A DNA stretch of 33,541 nt from an uncultured Clostridia bacterium. Its GTDB lineage: Bacteria; Bacillota; Clostridia; TANB77; CAG-508. Shown here piece after piece: positions 8,296 through 19,619 of this stretch. The notes beneath the pieces are model-generated. The model was not told where the DNA came from, searched no databases, and saw nothing but the letters and a program-made list of their open reading frames with translations. The position numbers and the translations under genes are program-made. The stretch lies in the NCBI GenBank assembly GCA_944392885.1, contig CALXYG010000071.1, forward strand, positions 1 to 33,541, given 5' to 3'. Position 1 is the first letter of the stretch. Each line of letters begins with the position of its first letter.

Positions 8296-11200
8296 ATGGA
8301 CTGGACAGAAGAGCAAAAACAAGCAATAGAAGAAAAAGAAAATAATTTATTAGTAGCAGCTGCTGCTCGGAAGTGGTAAAACTGCTGTTTTAGTTGAGCG
8401 TATGATACGAAAGCTTATTGATGATAATATAGATATTGATCGTTTACTAGTAGTAACCTTTACAAATGCAGCTGCTAGCCAAATGAAAGAGAAGATTATA
8501 GAAGCAATTTACAAAAAACTTGAAGAAAATCCTAACAACACTCATTTGCAAAAGCAGATTATATTGATGAACAAGGCAAGTATTTCAACAATTCACGCAT
8601 TTTGTTTAGAATTGATTAGAAACCATTTTTATGAAATTCCTATTTCACCTAATTTTCGTATGGGGGATACTAGTGAAATAGAACTCCTAAAACAGGAAAC
8701 AATAGAGGATTTATTTGAGGAAAAATATGAAATAAATGATACTAATTTCTTAAAATTAATAGAAAGTTACACAACCTATCGAGACGATGATGCACTAAAG
8801 GAGCTAGTATTTCGCATTCATAGATTTATACAAAGTACGCCTTTCCCAGAAGATTGGCTAAAAAAATCTGTTTCTATGTTTGAGGTTAATCTAAAACAAG
8901 ATTTTGGAACAACTATCTGGGGAGAAATTTTACTCTCAAATATTAAAGAAGAAGTAAATGGCTATTTGTTGGAATTGAGCTTATTAGAAAAGAAATTAAA
9001 CAAAGAAGGACTTAGTAAATTTGCACAAATTATAGCAGAAGATATAAAAAAAATAGGAGAATTTAGAAAAATTACAACTTGGGAAGATGCTCATAATAGG
9101 GCAAATGATATTTTTTTTTCAGACTGGCCAATAGATAGAAAAATTGTTTCCAATCTAAAAGATGAAGTCAAAAATAAAAGAGCAAAAATAAAAGAAAATT
9201 TTATTAAAAGCATAGAGAATTTTCGCTTATATTCTTCATCAGAAGCTATGACAGATATTATTTATATGAAACCTACTTTAGAGGCATTGGCTAATTTGGT
9301 AATAGAGTTTGATAAAAAGTATCAAAAACAAAAAGAAAGCAAGATTATAATTGATTTCCATGATATTGAACATTTCGCTCTTCAAATATTATTAAAAAAA
9401 GGAGAAGATGGAACATATATTGAAACAGAAATAGCAAAAGAGTATAAAGATAAGTTTATTGAAATTGCAATTGATGAGTATCAAGATAGCAACTTAATTC
9501 AAGATAGTATTTTAAGCACTATTTCACGAGGGAATAATCTTTTTATGGTAGGAGATGTAAAACAGAGTATTTATAAGTTTAGACAGGCAAGACCAAAGCT
9601 TTTTTTGGAAAAATATCAAAGCTATGCGTTATTGAAGGAAAAAGAACAAGATAGTTTTGGAATCAAAATACCATTATTTAAAAATTTCAGAAGTCGTAAA
9701 GAAATATTAGATATTACTAATGAAGTATTCCAAGCAATTATGAGCAAAAAGCTAGGTGAAATTGATTATAATGAAGAAGAATATTTGAATTTAGGAGCAA
9801 TGTTTGAAAAACCAGAAGACGCTACTTTACCTTATGCAGGAAAACCAGAGTTACATATAATTGATACAAATATGGAAGAAACAGACGAAATTTTTGAAAA
9901 TATAGAATTAGAAGCAAAATTTGTAGCTAATAGAATTAAACATTTATTAGAATCAAAATATCAGGTAAAAGAAAAGGAAGGTTATAAAAGTGTAACATAT
10001 AAAGATATTGTTATTTTGCTTAGAAGTGCAAATACAATAGCAGAAATCTACGAAAAAGAATTAACAAAACTAAATATACCTGTATTTAGTGATACAAGCA
10101 GTGAATACTTAGATTCAACAGAAATTGCTACAATTTTATCTTTATTAAAAGTAGTCGACAATCCAAACCAAGATATTGCACTTGTGGCAGTACTTCGTAG
10201 CCCTATGTATAATTTTGATGATAATGATTTAATTCAAATACGTTTACAAGATAGGAAAGGAAGTTTTTATAATGCATTACTTAATGCGAGAAACAATGTA
10301 GAAGGAGCTTTAAAAAGTAAAATACAATATTTTTTAAAACAACTGGATGTTTTTCAAAAAAAACAAGAATATATGGATTTACATGAATTTATTTGGTTTT
10401 TATATGAGACAACAGGTTATACTTCATATATTCGTATGACTCCAAATGGTGCTTTACAAATAGCTAATTTAAAAATGTTATTTCAAAGGGCAAAAGAATA
10501 TGAATCTGCAAGTTTTAAAGGGCTATACAATTTTATTCATTATATTGAAAGACTAAAGAAAAATAACCAAGATTTGGGAGCAGCTAAAATTATTGGAGAG
10601 AATGAAAATGTAGTACGCATTATGAGTATTCACAAGAGTAAAGGTTTGGAGTTTCCAATTGTATTTATTTGTGGAATACGGAAAAAGATTTAATTTCCGC
10701 GATTTAAATGAAACAGTGTTAATGCATCAAGACATTGGTTTTGGCCCACAATATATAAATTACGAAAGACAAATAGAATATAGTACACTTGCAAAAGAGG
10801 CAATTAGAGATACACTAAGCGATGAAGCTATTTCTGAGGAAATGAGGATTCTTTATGTTGCATTAACTCGTGCAAAAGAGAAACTTATTATGGTGGGAAC
10901 TCAAAAGGAAGTAGAAAAACAAATACAAATAAAGCAAGAATTATTAGAGTTAATACCAATAGGAGAAAATAAATTAGCACATCAAATAGTTGGACGATAT
11001 AAAACTTATATAGACTGGCTAGAATTGGTGTATTTAAAATCAAAACAAGAAAAACAGGAAGTACTAGAGTTATTTTGTCACCAAACAAAAGATGTATTAC
11101 AAGAAAAAAATGAAGAATTAAAGAGAAATGATAAATGTGAATTTAAGCCATCTAAAGAGTTAAAAAAGAAAATACAAGAAAAATTGAATTGGCAGTATCA

Positions 11201-11852
11201 AAATCAAAATCTTACGACTATTCCAAGCAAGTCAAGTGTAACTGCAATTAAGAACTTAGAGAAACAAGAAACATTGTCAATAAAAGAATGTGAACTTAAA
11301 GTACCACTTTTTTTAACCTATGATGATAAATTAACAGGAGCTAAAAAAGGTACAATTATGCATATGTTTTTACAAAAGCTTGATTTAAGGAAAAATTACA
11401 CAGAAAATGATTTAAAAGAGTTAATAGATGAGCTTGAAGTAAAACATTTTTTATCAAGGCAAGAGTTGCAGACAATATCTATTAGCAAAGTACAGAAATT
11501 CTTAACATCAGATTTGGCAAAGGATATTAAGAAAGCCAAAATTATTTATCAAGAAAAGCCATTTTACATCTATTTAACGGCAGGTGAAATATATGGGGGA
11601 GAAGAAAAAGAAAAAGTCGTTGTACAAGGAATCATAGACTTGTATTACAGAAATAGTGATGGAAAGTTAATATTAGTAGATTATAAAACAGATTTTGTAG
11701 AAAACATGGATGAAAAAATCCTTATTCAAAAATATAAAAAGCAAATAGAAATTTACGAAAAAGCAATAGAATACGCTACTGGAGAAAAAGTAGAAAAGAG
11801 TTACATATATTCATTATATTTAAATAAAGCAATAGATATATGTGAAAATTAG
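8296..11852 (+). CDS. addA: ATP-dependent helicase/nuclease subunit AddA, requiring two +1 frameshifts at CGG
   Basis: AddA is the UvrD-like helicase and nuclease subunit of the AddAB double-strand-break resection enzyme. From the ATG at 8296 (after AAGGAGG) the zero frame gives 24 codons up to VAAAA, then CGG at 8368. Skipping the C yields GSGKT, completing Walker A at residues 25-29. The frame then runs 770 codons, through DEYQDSN (motif II, near 393) and a helicase segment with MSIHKSKGLEFPIVFICGI, to a second CGG at 10679. Skipping that C gives Gly795 and continues through LYVALTRAKEKL (motif VI) to a RecB-type nuclease domain with GTIMHMFLQ, GIIDLYY and VDYKTD (about 1125-1132). The total is 1184 residues, normal for AddA. 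No addB is in the window; it is usually just upstream. Confidence 0.93.
8368..8371 (+). other. CGG-A +1 recoding site in addA, inside Walker A
   Basis: Codon GCT is followed by CGG; skipping C8368 gives GGA AGT GGT AAA ACT, i.e. the GSGKT P-loop that is invariant in UvrD-type helicases. Without the shift, TAA comes after two more codons and leaves a 27-residue peptide. Confidence 0.94.
10679..10682 (+). other. Second CGG-A +1 recoding site in addA
   Basis: Codon ATA is followed by CGG; skipping C10679 gives GGA AAA AGA TTT (Gly795-Lys-Arg-Phe), which fits the family pattern of a hydrophobic strand, then GxGKxFN. Without the shift, TAA comes after three more codons and motif VI and the nuclease domain are lost. 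Confidence 0.92.
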
Positions 11853-11917
11853 GTGATGTAATAAAAGTGTTGACAAAAAGATGTGGAAAATCAGACAATG
11901 AATATAAGTGTTTATAT

Positions 11918-11956
11918 AAATTGCAATAATAAATTTACGGATTATTATTGCAATTT
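11918..11956. terminator. 15-bp hairpin downstream of addA, possible terminator
   Basis: AAATTGCAATAATAA (11918-11932) pairs perfectly with TTATTATTGCAATTT (11942-11956) around a 9-base loop. The T tract after it is weak (ATTTATTG), so termination is likely but not certain. The rest of 11853-12102 holds only the promoter of the next gene. Confidence 0.5.
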
Positions 11957-11985
11957 ATTGAATATAGGCGATTACGAACTTATGG

Positions 11986-12014
11986 TTTACAAATTATGTA
12001 ACATGTAGTATAAT
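11986..12014 (+). promoter_or_regulatory. Sigma-A-type promoter of the FxLYD-like gene
   Basis: TTTACA (11986-11991) and TATAAT (12009-12014) with a 17-base spacer. It lies about 90 bases before the ATG at 12103. Confidence 0.7.
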
Positions 12015-12102
12015 TAGAGAAGTGAAAAAAAGTAAAAATTATTTGTGATTATTGTACTGAATTTAGTAAACTAAACTTTATTGTAAAAAGCGGAGGAAGT
12101 TT

Positions 12103-12612
12103 ATGAATAGAGTAAAAACTTTTTTTATTTATGCAATATTAGTAATCATCGTGATTTTATTAACAGATTTTATTGCTAATTTATGTTTAGAATCTGCATA
12201 TAGGAATATTGAACAGTATGAAATTGCAACATCTTCTCCTAAAATAGAGATAACAGAAGCTGTTACAACAAATGCTAATGGAAGAGTTAAGGGAACTGTA
12301 AAAAATGAATCGAATACTTTAATGCAGAATTTATTTATAAAAATAGAACTATTAAGTAATATAGGCAATGTATTAGGAACAGAATACTTACAGATAGGGA
12401 ACCTGCAAGTTAACCAAAGCAAGGAATTTGAATTGCGTTACAGATATTATGATGTAGATTCTTTTGTAATTTCTACAACTAATGAAGTAACAGATACAAT
12501 AATAGAGTATAATCCATTAGTAGAACATATAGAAACGTATTTTATAGTCTCAAAGCTTATATTTTTTATGATATCACCATCATTTTTCCTATTTGTACCT
12601 TTTATATTTTAG
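12103..12612 (+). CDS. Membrane protein with an FxLYD-like extracytoplasmic domain
   Basis: The 169-residue product has an N-terminal membrane helix (about 8-28), a beta-rich extracytoplasmic domain (about 48-130) and a hydrophobic C-terminal segment (about 148-169). The central domain has the pattern of FxLYD domains: a strand with GRVKGTVKNES, then LFIKIELLSNIGNVLGTEYL and IGNLQVNQSKEFELRYRY. Such domains are common in secreted Firmicute proteins of unclear function. The ATG at 12103 follows a GCGGAGGAAG ribosome site. It has its own promoter and is followed by the groES promoter, so it appears monocistronic. I assign no function. It contains no in-frame CGG. Confidence 0.75.
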   Translation: MNRVKTFFIYAILVIIVILLTDFIANLCLESAYRNIEQYEIATSSPKIEITEAVTTNANGRVKGTVKNESNTLMQNLFIKIELLSNIGNVLGTEYLQIGNLQVNQSKEFELRYRYYDVDSFVISTTNEVTDTIIEYNPLVEHIETYFIVSKLIFFMISPSFFLFVPFIF

Positions 12613-12647
12613 TTAATAAATAAATCATGAAAAATTTAAAAAAACTA

Positions 12648-12676
12648 TTGACTTTTTAATTAAATGGATATAAAGT
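12648..12676 (+). promoter_or_regulatory. Promoter of groESL
   Basis: TTGACT (12648-12653) is followed after 17 bases by TAAAGT (12671-12676). A TATAAA at 12669-12674 with 15 bases spacing is an alternative -10. The promoter ends just before the CIRCE element, which would overlap the transcription start. Confidence 0.7.
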
Positions 12677-12677
12677 A

Positions 12678-12704
12678 TTAGCAGTCGGCAAAAACGACTG
12701 CTAA
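12678..12704. promoter_or_regulatory. CIRCE operator (HrcA binding site), variant
   Basis: TTAGCAGTC (12678-12686) and GACTGCTAA (12696-12704) are exact reverse complements separated by 9 bases. The CIRCE consensus is TTAGCACTC-N9-GAGTGCTAA. Here position 7 is changed from C to G in the left arm with the matching change in the right arm, so the symmetry is kept. It lies directly upstream of groES, the standard location. Confidence 0.88.
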
Positions 12705-12720
12705 TTTTGTTGTTATATAA

Positions 12721-14680
<1,960 letters not shown>

Positions 14681-14689
14681 TTAAAAATG

Positions 14690-14720
14690 AAAAAAGTCCT
14701 AGTAAAACTAGGGCTTTTTT
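14690..14720 (+). terminator. Rho-independent terminator of groESL
   Basis: AAAAAAGTCCTAGT (14690-14703) pairs with ACTAGGGCTTTTTT (14707-14720) with one G-U pair and a 3-base loop, ending in a T run. Confidence 0.9.
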
Positions 14721-14741
14721 CTTACTTATTCACATCATATA

Positions 14742-14861
14742 TTAGCAGCAACCGCCTCTGTTACCACCACAACAGCAGCATACTAAAATAAGAAGGATTA
14801 TTATCCAGCAGCAATCATCGCCAAAGCCGAATCCACCACCACAACCTCTATTTTCTGGCAT
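14742..14861 (-). CDS. Tiny Cys/Gly-rich membrane protein (copy 1)
   Basis: A 39-residue minus-strand gene. The protein has a Gly-rich N-terminus (RGCGGGFGFGDDCCW), one hydrophobic helix (WIIILLILV) and a Cys cluster CCCCGGNRGGCC at the end. There are nine cysteines in all. The start at 14861 is supported by a GGAGGAGGTG ribosome site at 14868-14877 on the minus strand. Similar tiny Cys-Cys-Trp plus hydrophobic-helix proteins are common, mostly unannotated, in spore-forming Clostridia. A role in a spore layer or in metal handling is a guess. Two out-of-frame CGG triplets (TTC GGC, GGC GGT) leave the frame intact. It pairs with a paralogue at 14935-15045. Confidence 0.78.
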   Translation of the reverse strand: MPENRGCGGGFGFGDDCCWIIILLILVCCCCGGNRGGCC

Positions 14862-14934
14862 ATTTTTCACCTCCTCCTAATGTAAGTAGTTTACTTTTTC
14901 TGTGTTACAAGAAAATTACTTGTTTAATATAGAG

Positions 14935-15045
14935 TTAATTACAACAGCATCTACAACCTCTGTTATTAGATCCACAGAAAAGCAATAAAAATAGGATGGT
15001 GAACCAAAGAATTTCGCTATTGTTTTCACAGCAACAATTTCCCAT
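14935..15045 (-). CDS. Tiny Cys-rich membrane protein (copy 2)
   Basis: A 36-residue minus-strand gene with the layout of copy 1: an N-terminal Cys triplet (MGNCCCENNSE), a hydrophobic helix (ILWFTILFLLLF) and a Cys-rich end (CGSNNRGCRCCCN). The start at 15045 follows an AGGAGGT site at 15054-15060 on the minus strand. The gap to copy 1 is 73 bases and the two are probably co-transcribed from the region 15061-15200. The shared plan with low identity suggests an old duplication or parallel members of one family. No function is assigned. Confidence 0.75.
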   Translation of the reverse strand: MGNCCCENNSEILWFTILFLLLFCGSNNRGCRCCCN

Positions 15046-15200
15046 GTAAATTTACCTCCTATCTTTTTTATATGTTTTTGTATTTTCATTAGTATGGTAT
15101 ATATTATTCAACTTAAAAATTAAGTGTTACATTTTTGTTAGAATAACTTAAAAAATATAAAGAATATTAAAAGAGCCATTATAAAAATTATTTAAAACTA

Positions 15201-15230
15201 TGTACAAAAAAAGAATTTTAATGGTATAAT
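15201..15230 (+). promoter_or_regulatory. Extended -10 promoter of mutL
   Basis: TGGTATAAT carries an extended -10 (TATAAT at 15225-15230 preceded by TGG), with a weak -35 TGTACA at 15201-15206 and an 18-base spacer. It lies 37 bases upstream of the mutL ATG. The rest of 15046-15267 is AT-rich and presumably holds the divergent promoter of the Cys-rich genes. Confidence 0.65.
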
Positions 15231-15267
15231 TACATAGAAAAATAGAGCAAATAAAAGGAGTAAGAAA

Positions 15268-17308
15268 ATGGGACAAGTTGTGTTATTAGATGATATAACT
15301 ATTAATAAAATTGCAGCTGGAGAGGTTATTGAAAGGCCGGCATCTGTTGTGAAAGAACTTGTAGAAAATTCAATAGATGCAGGAGCTTCAAAAATAGATA
15401 TAGAAATAAAAAATGGTGGAATTTCATATATTAGAGTTACAGATAATGGAAATGGAATAGCACAAGATGACATGGAAATTGCATTTGAAAGACATGCAAC
15501 TAGTAAAATTCGCAGTGCAGAAGATTTAAATACTATTTTTACAATGGGTTTTAGAGGTGAGGCGCTAGCTAGTATTGCATCTATTTCAAGAGTAGAAATG
15601 ATATCTAGAAAACCAGATTCACAAGAAGGTTATCGCATTATATTAGAAGGTGGAAAAGTATTAGAAAAAGGAGAATATGGATGCCCAATAGGTACAACAA
15701 TTGTAGTTCAAAATTTATTTTTTAATACTCCAGTACGATATAAATTTCTAAAAAAAGATTATACCGAAGCTCGGATATATTGAAGATTTTGTAACTAGAC
15801 TTGCATTGGTAAACACAAAAATTGCTTTTAAGCTTATTAATTTAGGAAAGACGATTATACAAACAACTGGAGATGGAGACCTAAAGAATAGCATATACAC
15901 AATTTTTGGCAAAGAGATTGCCTCTGGAGTTAATGAGGTAAACTATACTTATGAAGATATTACAATACAAGGAGTTGTTGGAAGACCAGAAATAGCACGT
16001 TCTAACAAAGTAAACCAGATGTATTTTATAAATAACAGATATGTTAAAGATAAGACACTTGCTTCAGCAACAGAACAAGCTTACAAAGGACTATTACCAA
16101 TTGGAAAATTTGCTTTTTGTGCTTTGGATATTAAAATGTCACCAAGCAAAGTAGATGTAAATGTACATCCTGCCAAGTTAGAGGTGCGTTTTGAAGAAGA
16201 GGGGAAAGTTTTTAAAGCAGTTTACCATGCTATAAGAAATACCTTGCTATCTGATGAAATGATAAACAACACAGAAAAAGAAGTAAAAGAATTTAATGTT
16301 CCGTCTAAAACAAACCGAATGGAAACAATGCCAGTTTCAGCACAACCTATAAATAATTCTATTGGAGGATTATTTAAGAAATTCAAAAATATGGAAAAGA
16401 TTGAAGAACAAAAAGATAATGTAATAGAGGAATTATTCAAAAGTAAGAATATTGAAGAAAAATCAGAAAAGGCAAAAGAACTTTATAAATCAACAGATGG
16501 AATAATAGAAACTCCAACGATTGAAAAAGTAAAACAAGCAACCCATGTGCTAGCAGAAAATAGTAAAGAACAACATAAGGAACAATCAAAAAACTTTGAG
16601 GAAATGTATACTAAATTATTTGGAACAGAACCTGTGGGAGATAAGCAGGAGATAGAAAACATAGATTATCCTAATATGAAATTAGAAAAAGGAGAGAACC
16701 TTTCGGTATTTGAGCCAGAAGAAAAATACATGCCAATTTATAAATTTATAGGGATAGCTTTTTCAACATATATTATTATTGAAATTGGAGCAGAATTATA
16801 TATTATTGATCAACATGCTGCTCATGAGAGAATTATGTATGAAAAGGTAAAGAAAAATTTTTACAAAAATGAAAGTAAAGACTCACAATTAATGCTGGTA
16901 CCTGATGTTATTACATTAACACATAAGGAAATGGATATTGTAAAAGAAAATATAGAAATGTTTAAAAGAGCGGGATTTGTATTAGAAGAGTTTGGAGATA
17001 ACACCATAAAATTAACAGGAGTACCTAACATTTGTATGGAGTTAAATACAAAGCAGCTATTTCTAGATATATTGGATGAAATAGATACAGTAGCAATTAC
17101 CGCAAGGCAAGAAAAAGAAGACAAATTTATAGCAACGATTGCATGTAAAGCAGCAGTAAAAGCTAATATGAACCTTACCAAAAATGAAGTAGATAACCTT
17201 ATGGCAAACCTATTACCACTTCCAAATCCATTTACATGTCCTCATGGAAGACCAACTGCTATAAAGATGACAAAAACAGATATAGAGAAAAAATTTAGTA
17301 GAAAATAG
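15268..17308 (+). CDS. mutL: DNA mismatch repair protein MutL, requiring one +1 frameshift at CGG
   Basis: MutL couples mismatch recognition by MutS to strand removal; in Firmicutes it is itself a nicking endonuclease. The N-terminal GHKL ATPase shows KELVENSIDAGAS, VTDNGNGI and MGFRGEALASIASIS. The zero frame reads 168 codons to YTEA, then CGG at 15772. Skipping the C gives Gly169-Tyr-Ile-Glu and continues to TAG at 17306-17308, 679 residues in all, normal for the family. The C-terminal endonuclease motifs are intact: DQHAAHERIMYE (from 514), ACKAAVKAN and CPHGRP (from 657). No mutS is in the window. The ATG at 15268 follows AAAGGAG, and miaA starts 21 bases downstream, the common mutL-miaA pairing. 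Confidence 0.94.
15772..15775 (+). other. CGG-A +1 recoding site in mutL
   Basis: Codon GCT is followed by CGG; skipping C15772 gives GGA TAT ATT GAA GAT. Bacillus MutL has Gly at the matching place (Glu-Leu-Gly-Asn-Ile, from memory). Without the shift, TGA follows after two more codons and only 171 residues, lacking the endonuclease domain, are made. Confidence 0.92.
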
Positions 17309-17329
17309 AGATTTCTTAGTGGAGGAAAT

Positions 17330-18247
17330 ATGAAGCAAAAAGTGATTGTTATTGCTGGACCAACAGCGTCTGGGAAGACTTCGCTTGCCATTGCCCTTGC
17401 AAAAAAAATAGGAGGAGAAATTATATCTTGTGATTCAATGCAAATTTATCAATATATGACAATTGGTACAGCGAAACCCACAAAAGAAGAGCAAGAGGAA
17501 ATACAGCATTATTTAATTGATTTTGTACCACCAGATAAACGCTATGCGGTTTCGGATTTTAAAATAGATGCAAAAAATGCAATAGAAAAAGTGATAAAAA
17601 AAGATAAAGTGCCAATTTTAGTGGGAGGAACAGGTTTATATATTAACTCACTTATTTATGAAATTGATTATCCAAAGATTCAGACGAATCAAAATTATCG
17701 TCAAGAGCTAGAGAAAATGGTAGAAAAAGAAGGATTAGATACCTTATATAATATGGCTTGTCAGATTGATGCAGAAGCAATGAAAAAAATTAGTAGAAAT
17801 GATAGAAAAAGAATTTTGCGTATTATTGAAATTTATCATGATACAGGTAAGACAAAAACACAATTAGAAATAGAATCTAGAAAAAATGAAGTTCCATATT
17901 GTTATTATGTATTTGCATTAAATATGCCAAGAGACATTTTATATAATAGAATTGAACACAGAGTTGATGAAATGATTAAACAAGGGTTAATAGAGGAGGT
18001 AAAGGAACTATTACAAAAATATAGGGAATTTCCCACAGCTATGCAAGGAATTGGATATAAAGAAGTAACAAAATATATAGATGGAAAAATTACAAAAGAA
18101 CAAATGATAGACAAAATAAAAATTGAAACTAGGCATTATGCAAAAAGGCAGTTGACATGGTTTAGAAAGAATAAGGAAATTATTTGGCTAAATGCTTTAG
18201 ATGAAATACAAAATAATATTGACATAATTTTGGAGCGATTAAAATAG
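17330..18247 (+). CDS. miaA: tRNA dimethylallyltransferase MiaA
   Basis: MiaA adds an isopentenyl group to A37 of tRNAs that read codons beginning with U. The 305-residue product has the P-loop GPTASGKTS (residues 10-18), then DSMQIYQYMTIGTAKPTKEE, HYLIDFVPPD, VGGTGLYINSLIYE, NDRKRILRIIEIY and GIGYKEVTKYIDG, all typical of the family in the expected order. The ATG at 17330 follows GTGGAGGAAA. It is downstream of mutL by 21 bases and upstream of the HlyD-like gene by 23 bases, so the three are probably one transcript. It contains no in-frame CGG; the neighbours on both sides each contain one. Confidence 0.96.
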   Translation: MKQKVIVIAGPTASGKTSLAIALAKKIGGEIISCDSMQIYQYMTIGTAKPTKEEQEEIQHYLIDFVPPDKRYAVSDFKIDAKNAIEKVIKKDKVPILVGGTGLYINSLIYEIDYPKIQTNQNYRQELEKMVEKEGLDTLYNMACQIDAEAMKKISRNDRKRILRIIEIYHDTGKTKTQLEIESRKNEVPYCYYVFALNMPRDILYNRIEHRVDEMIKQGLIEEVKELLQKYREFPTAMQGIGYKEVTKYIDGKITKEQMIDKIKIETRHYAKRQLTWFRKNKEIIWLNALDEIQNNIDIILERLK

Positions 18248-18270
18248 ACCATAAGAGGTGAAAAAGATAG

Positions 18271-19519
18271 GTGAATGCAATAAAAATGGTAAAATCAACA
18301 ACTAAAAAGAAAAAAGTTTATAAAATAATTTTGATATGCAGCTTTTTGATTGTTGCTATTTATGTAATTACTGTGATATATGGCTTAATTAAAGAACCGA
18401 CAAATATTTTTATGGTGGAAAATGGTTCATTATATCTTAAAGACGAATCCGTTCGGGTATATTATTCGTGATGAAATTGTGTTACAGGGGAATAATTATA
18501 AAAACGGAATGGTAAAGATTATTACAGAGGGAGAACGCGTACAAGCAGGAGAATCAATTTTTCGTTATTATAGTAAGAATGAGGAAAATCTAATAAGAAA
18601 AATAGAGGAATTAGATATAAAGATAAATGAAGCAATGCAAAATGAAACAGTCTTATTTCCTAGTGATGTTAAAGTGTTAGATAATAAAATTGAGAACAAA
18701 CTTGATGAAATGTATGAGCAAAATGATTTAACCAAAATTATAGAAAGTAAAAAAGAAATAGAAGAAGCAGTTGAAAAAAAAGCTAATATTACAGGAGAGC
18801 AAAGCCCATCAGGTTCTTATGTAAAAAAATTAATTAATGAGAGAGCAGAATATGAGCATCAGCTAAATTCTGGAACAGAGGATGTAAAAGCGCAAAATGC
18901 TGGTCTGGTTTCTTATAAAGTTGATGGATTAGAAAAAGTGTTAACACCATCAGATTTTAGTAGTTTAAACAGAAAGCTTCTTGAGGACTTAAATTTAAAA
19001 ACTGGACAAACCATACAGACTAGTGAGGAATGTGGAAAAGTTATTGACAATTTTAAATTTTATATTGCGACTATATTAAATTCAGAAAAAGCAAAAGAGG
19101 CTAAGGTTGGAGATTCTGCTAAAATTCGATTACCGAGCCAAGAAGAATTATCTTGTAAAATAGTATATATTATTGAAGAAACTGATGGATCTAGAGTAAT
19201 TGTATTTGAAACTAATAATTTTTCACAAGAATTAATCAGTTACAGGAAGATTTCTATTGATATTATCTGGTGGCGTGCAGAGGGATTAAAAATACCAAAT
19301 TCGGCAATTATAAAAGAGGGAGAACTATACTATGTAATGAGAAACAGAGCTGGTTATATAGATAAAATTTTGGTAAAAATACTAAAACAAAATGATGCAT
19401 ATTCTATTGTTGGAGAGTATGATAAAGATGAACTAAAAGAATTAGGATATACCGAAAAAGAAATTATAAATATGAAAACTATTACTTTGTATGATGAAAT
19501 TATAATAAACAGCGAATAA
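18271..19519 (+). CDS. HlyD-like membrane adaptor protein, requiring one +1 frameshift at CGG
   Basis: The product is 415 residues with an N-terminal membrane anchor (about 18-36), a central coiled-coil region (about 95-170) and flanking lipoyl/beta-barrel-like segments (GYIIRDEIV, GMVKIITEGERVQAGESIF, NAGLVSYKVDGLE, EAKVGDSAKIRLPSQEE, LKIPNSAIIKEGELYYV) as in HlyD-type adaptors. The zero frame starts at a GTG (18271) after AGAGGTG, reads 61 codons to DESV, and meets CGG at 18454. Skipping the C gives Gly62 and the rest of the protein. Genes of this type often lie beside sepF in Clostridia, as here. No partner ABC transporter is visible, so export by analogy is uncertain. An ATG at 18286 is an alternative start. 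Confidence 0.85.
18454..18457 (+). other. CGG-G +1 recoding site in the HlyD-like gene
   Basis: Codon GTT is followed by CGG; skipping C18454 gives GGG TAT ATT ATT CGT (Gly62-Tyr-Ile-Ile-Arg), the usual GYIIRDE segment of these adaptors. This is the only one of the eight sites using GGG. Without the shift, TGA comes after four more codons. Confidence 0.91.
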
Positions 19520-19560
19520 TATTACAAATATATTACAAACAAATTAAAATTATATTACAA
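19519..19560 (+). repeat. Three ATATTACAA boxes spaced by 11 and 22 bases
   Basis: Identical 9-mers begin at 19519, 19530 and 19552, i.e. one and two helical turns apart, just upstream of the sepF promoter. The first overlaps the end of the HlyD-like gene. A fourth copy is at 21135-21143, just upstream of the rsmD promoter. The AT-rich background makes chance possible. Confidence 0.4.
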
Positions 19561-19572
19561 TACAAAAAAGTA

Positions 19573-19602
19573 TTGACAAAATAGGGCAAAAAGATAGATA
19601 CT
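19573..19602 (+). promoter_or_regulatory. Promoter of sepF-divIVA
   Basis: TTGACA (19573-19578) is a perfect -35; GATACT (19597-19602) is the likely -10 with an 18-base spacer. It lies 43 bases before the sepF start codon. Confidence 0.65.
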
Positions 19603-19619
19603 TATTACATGTAAGAACC

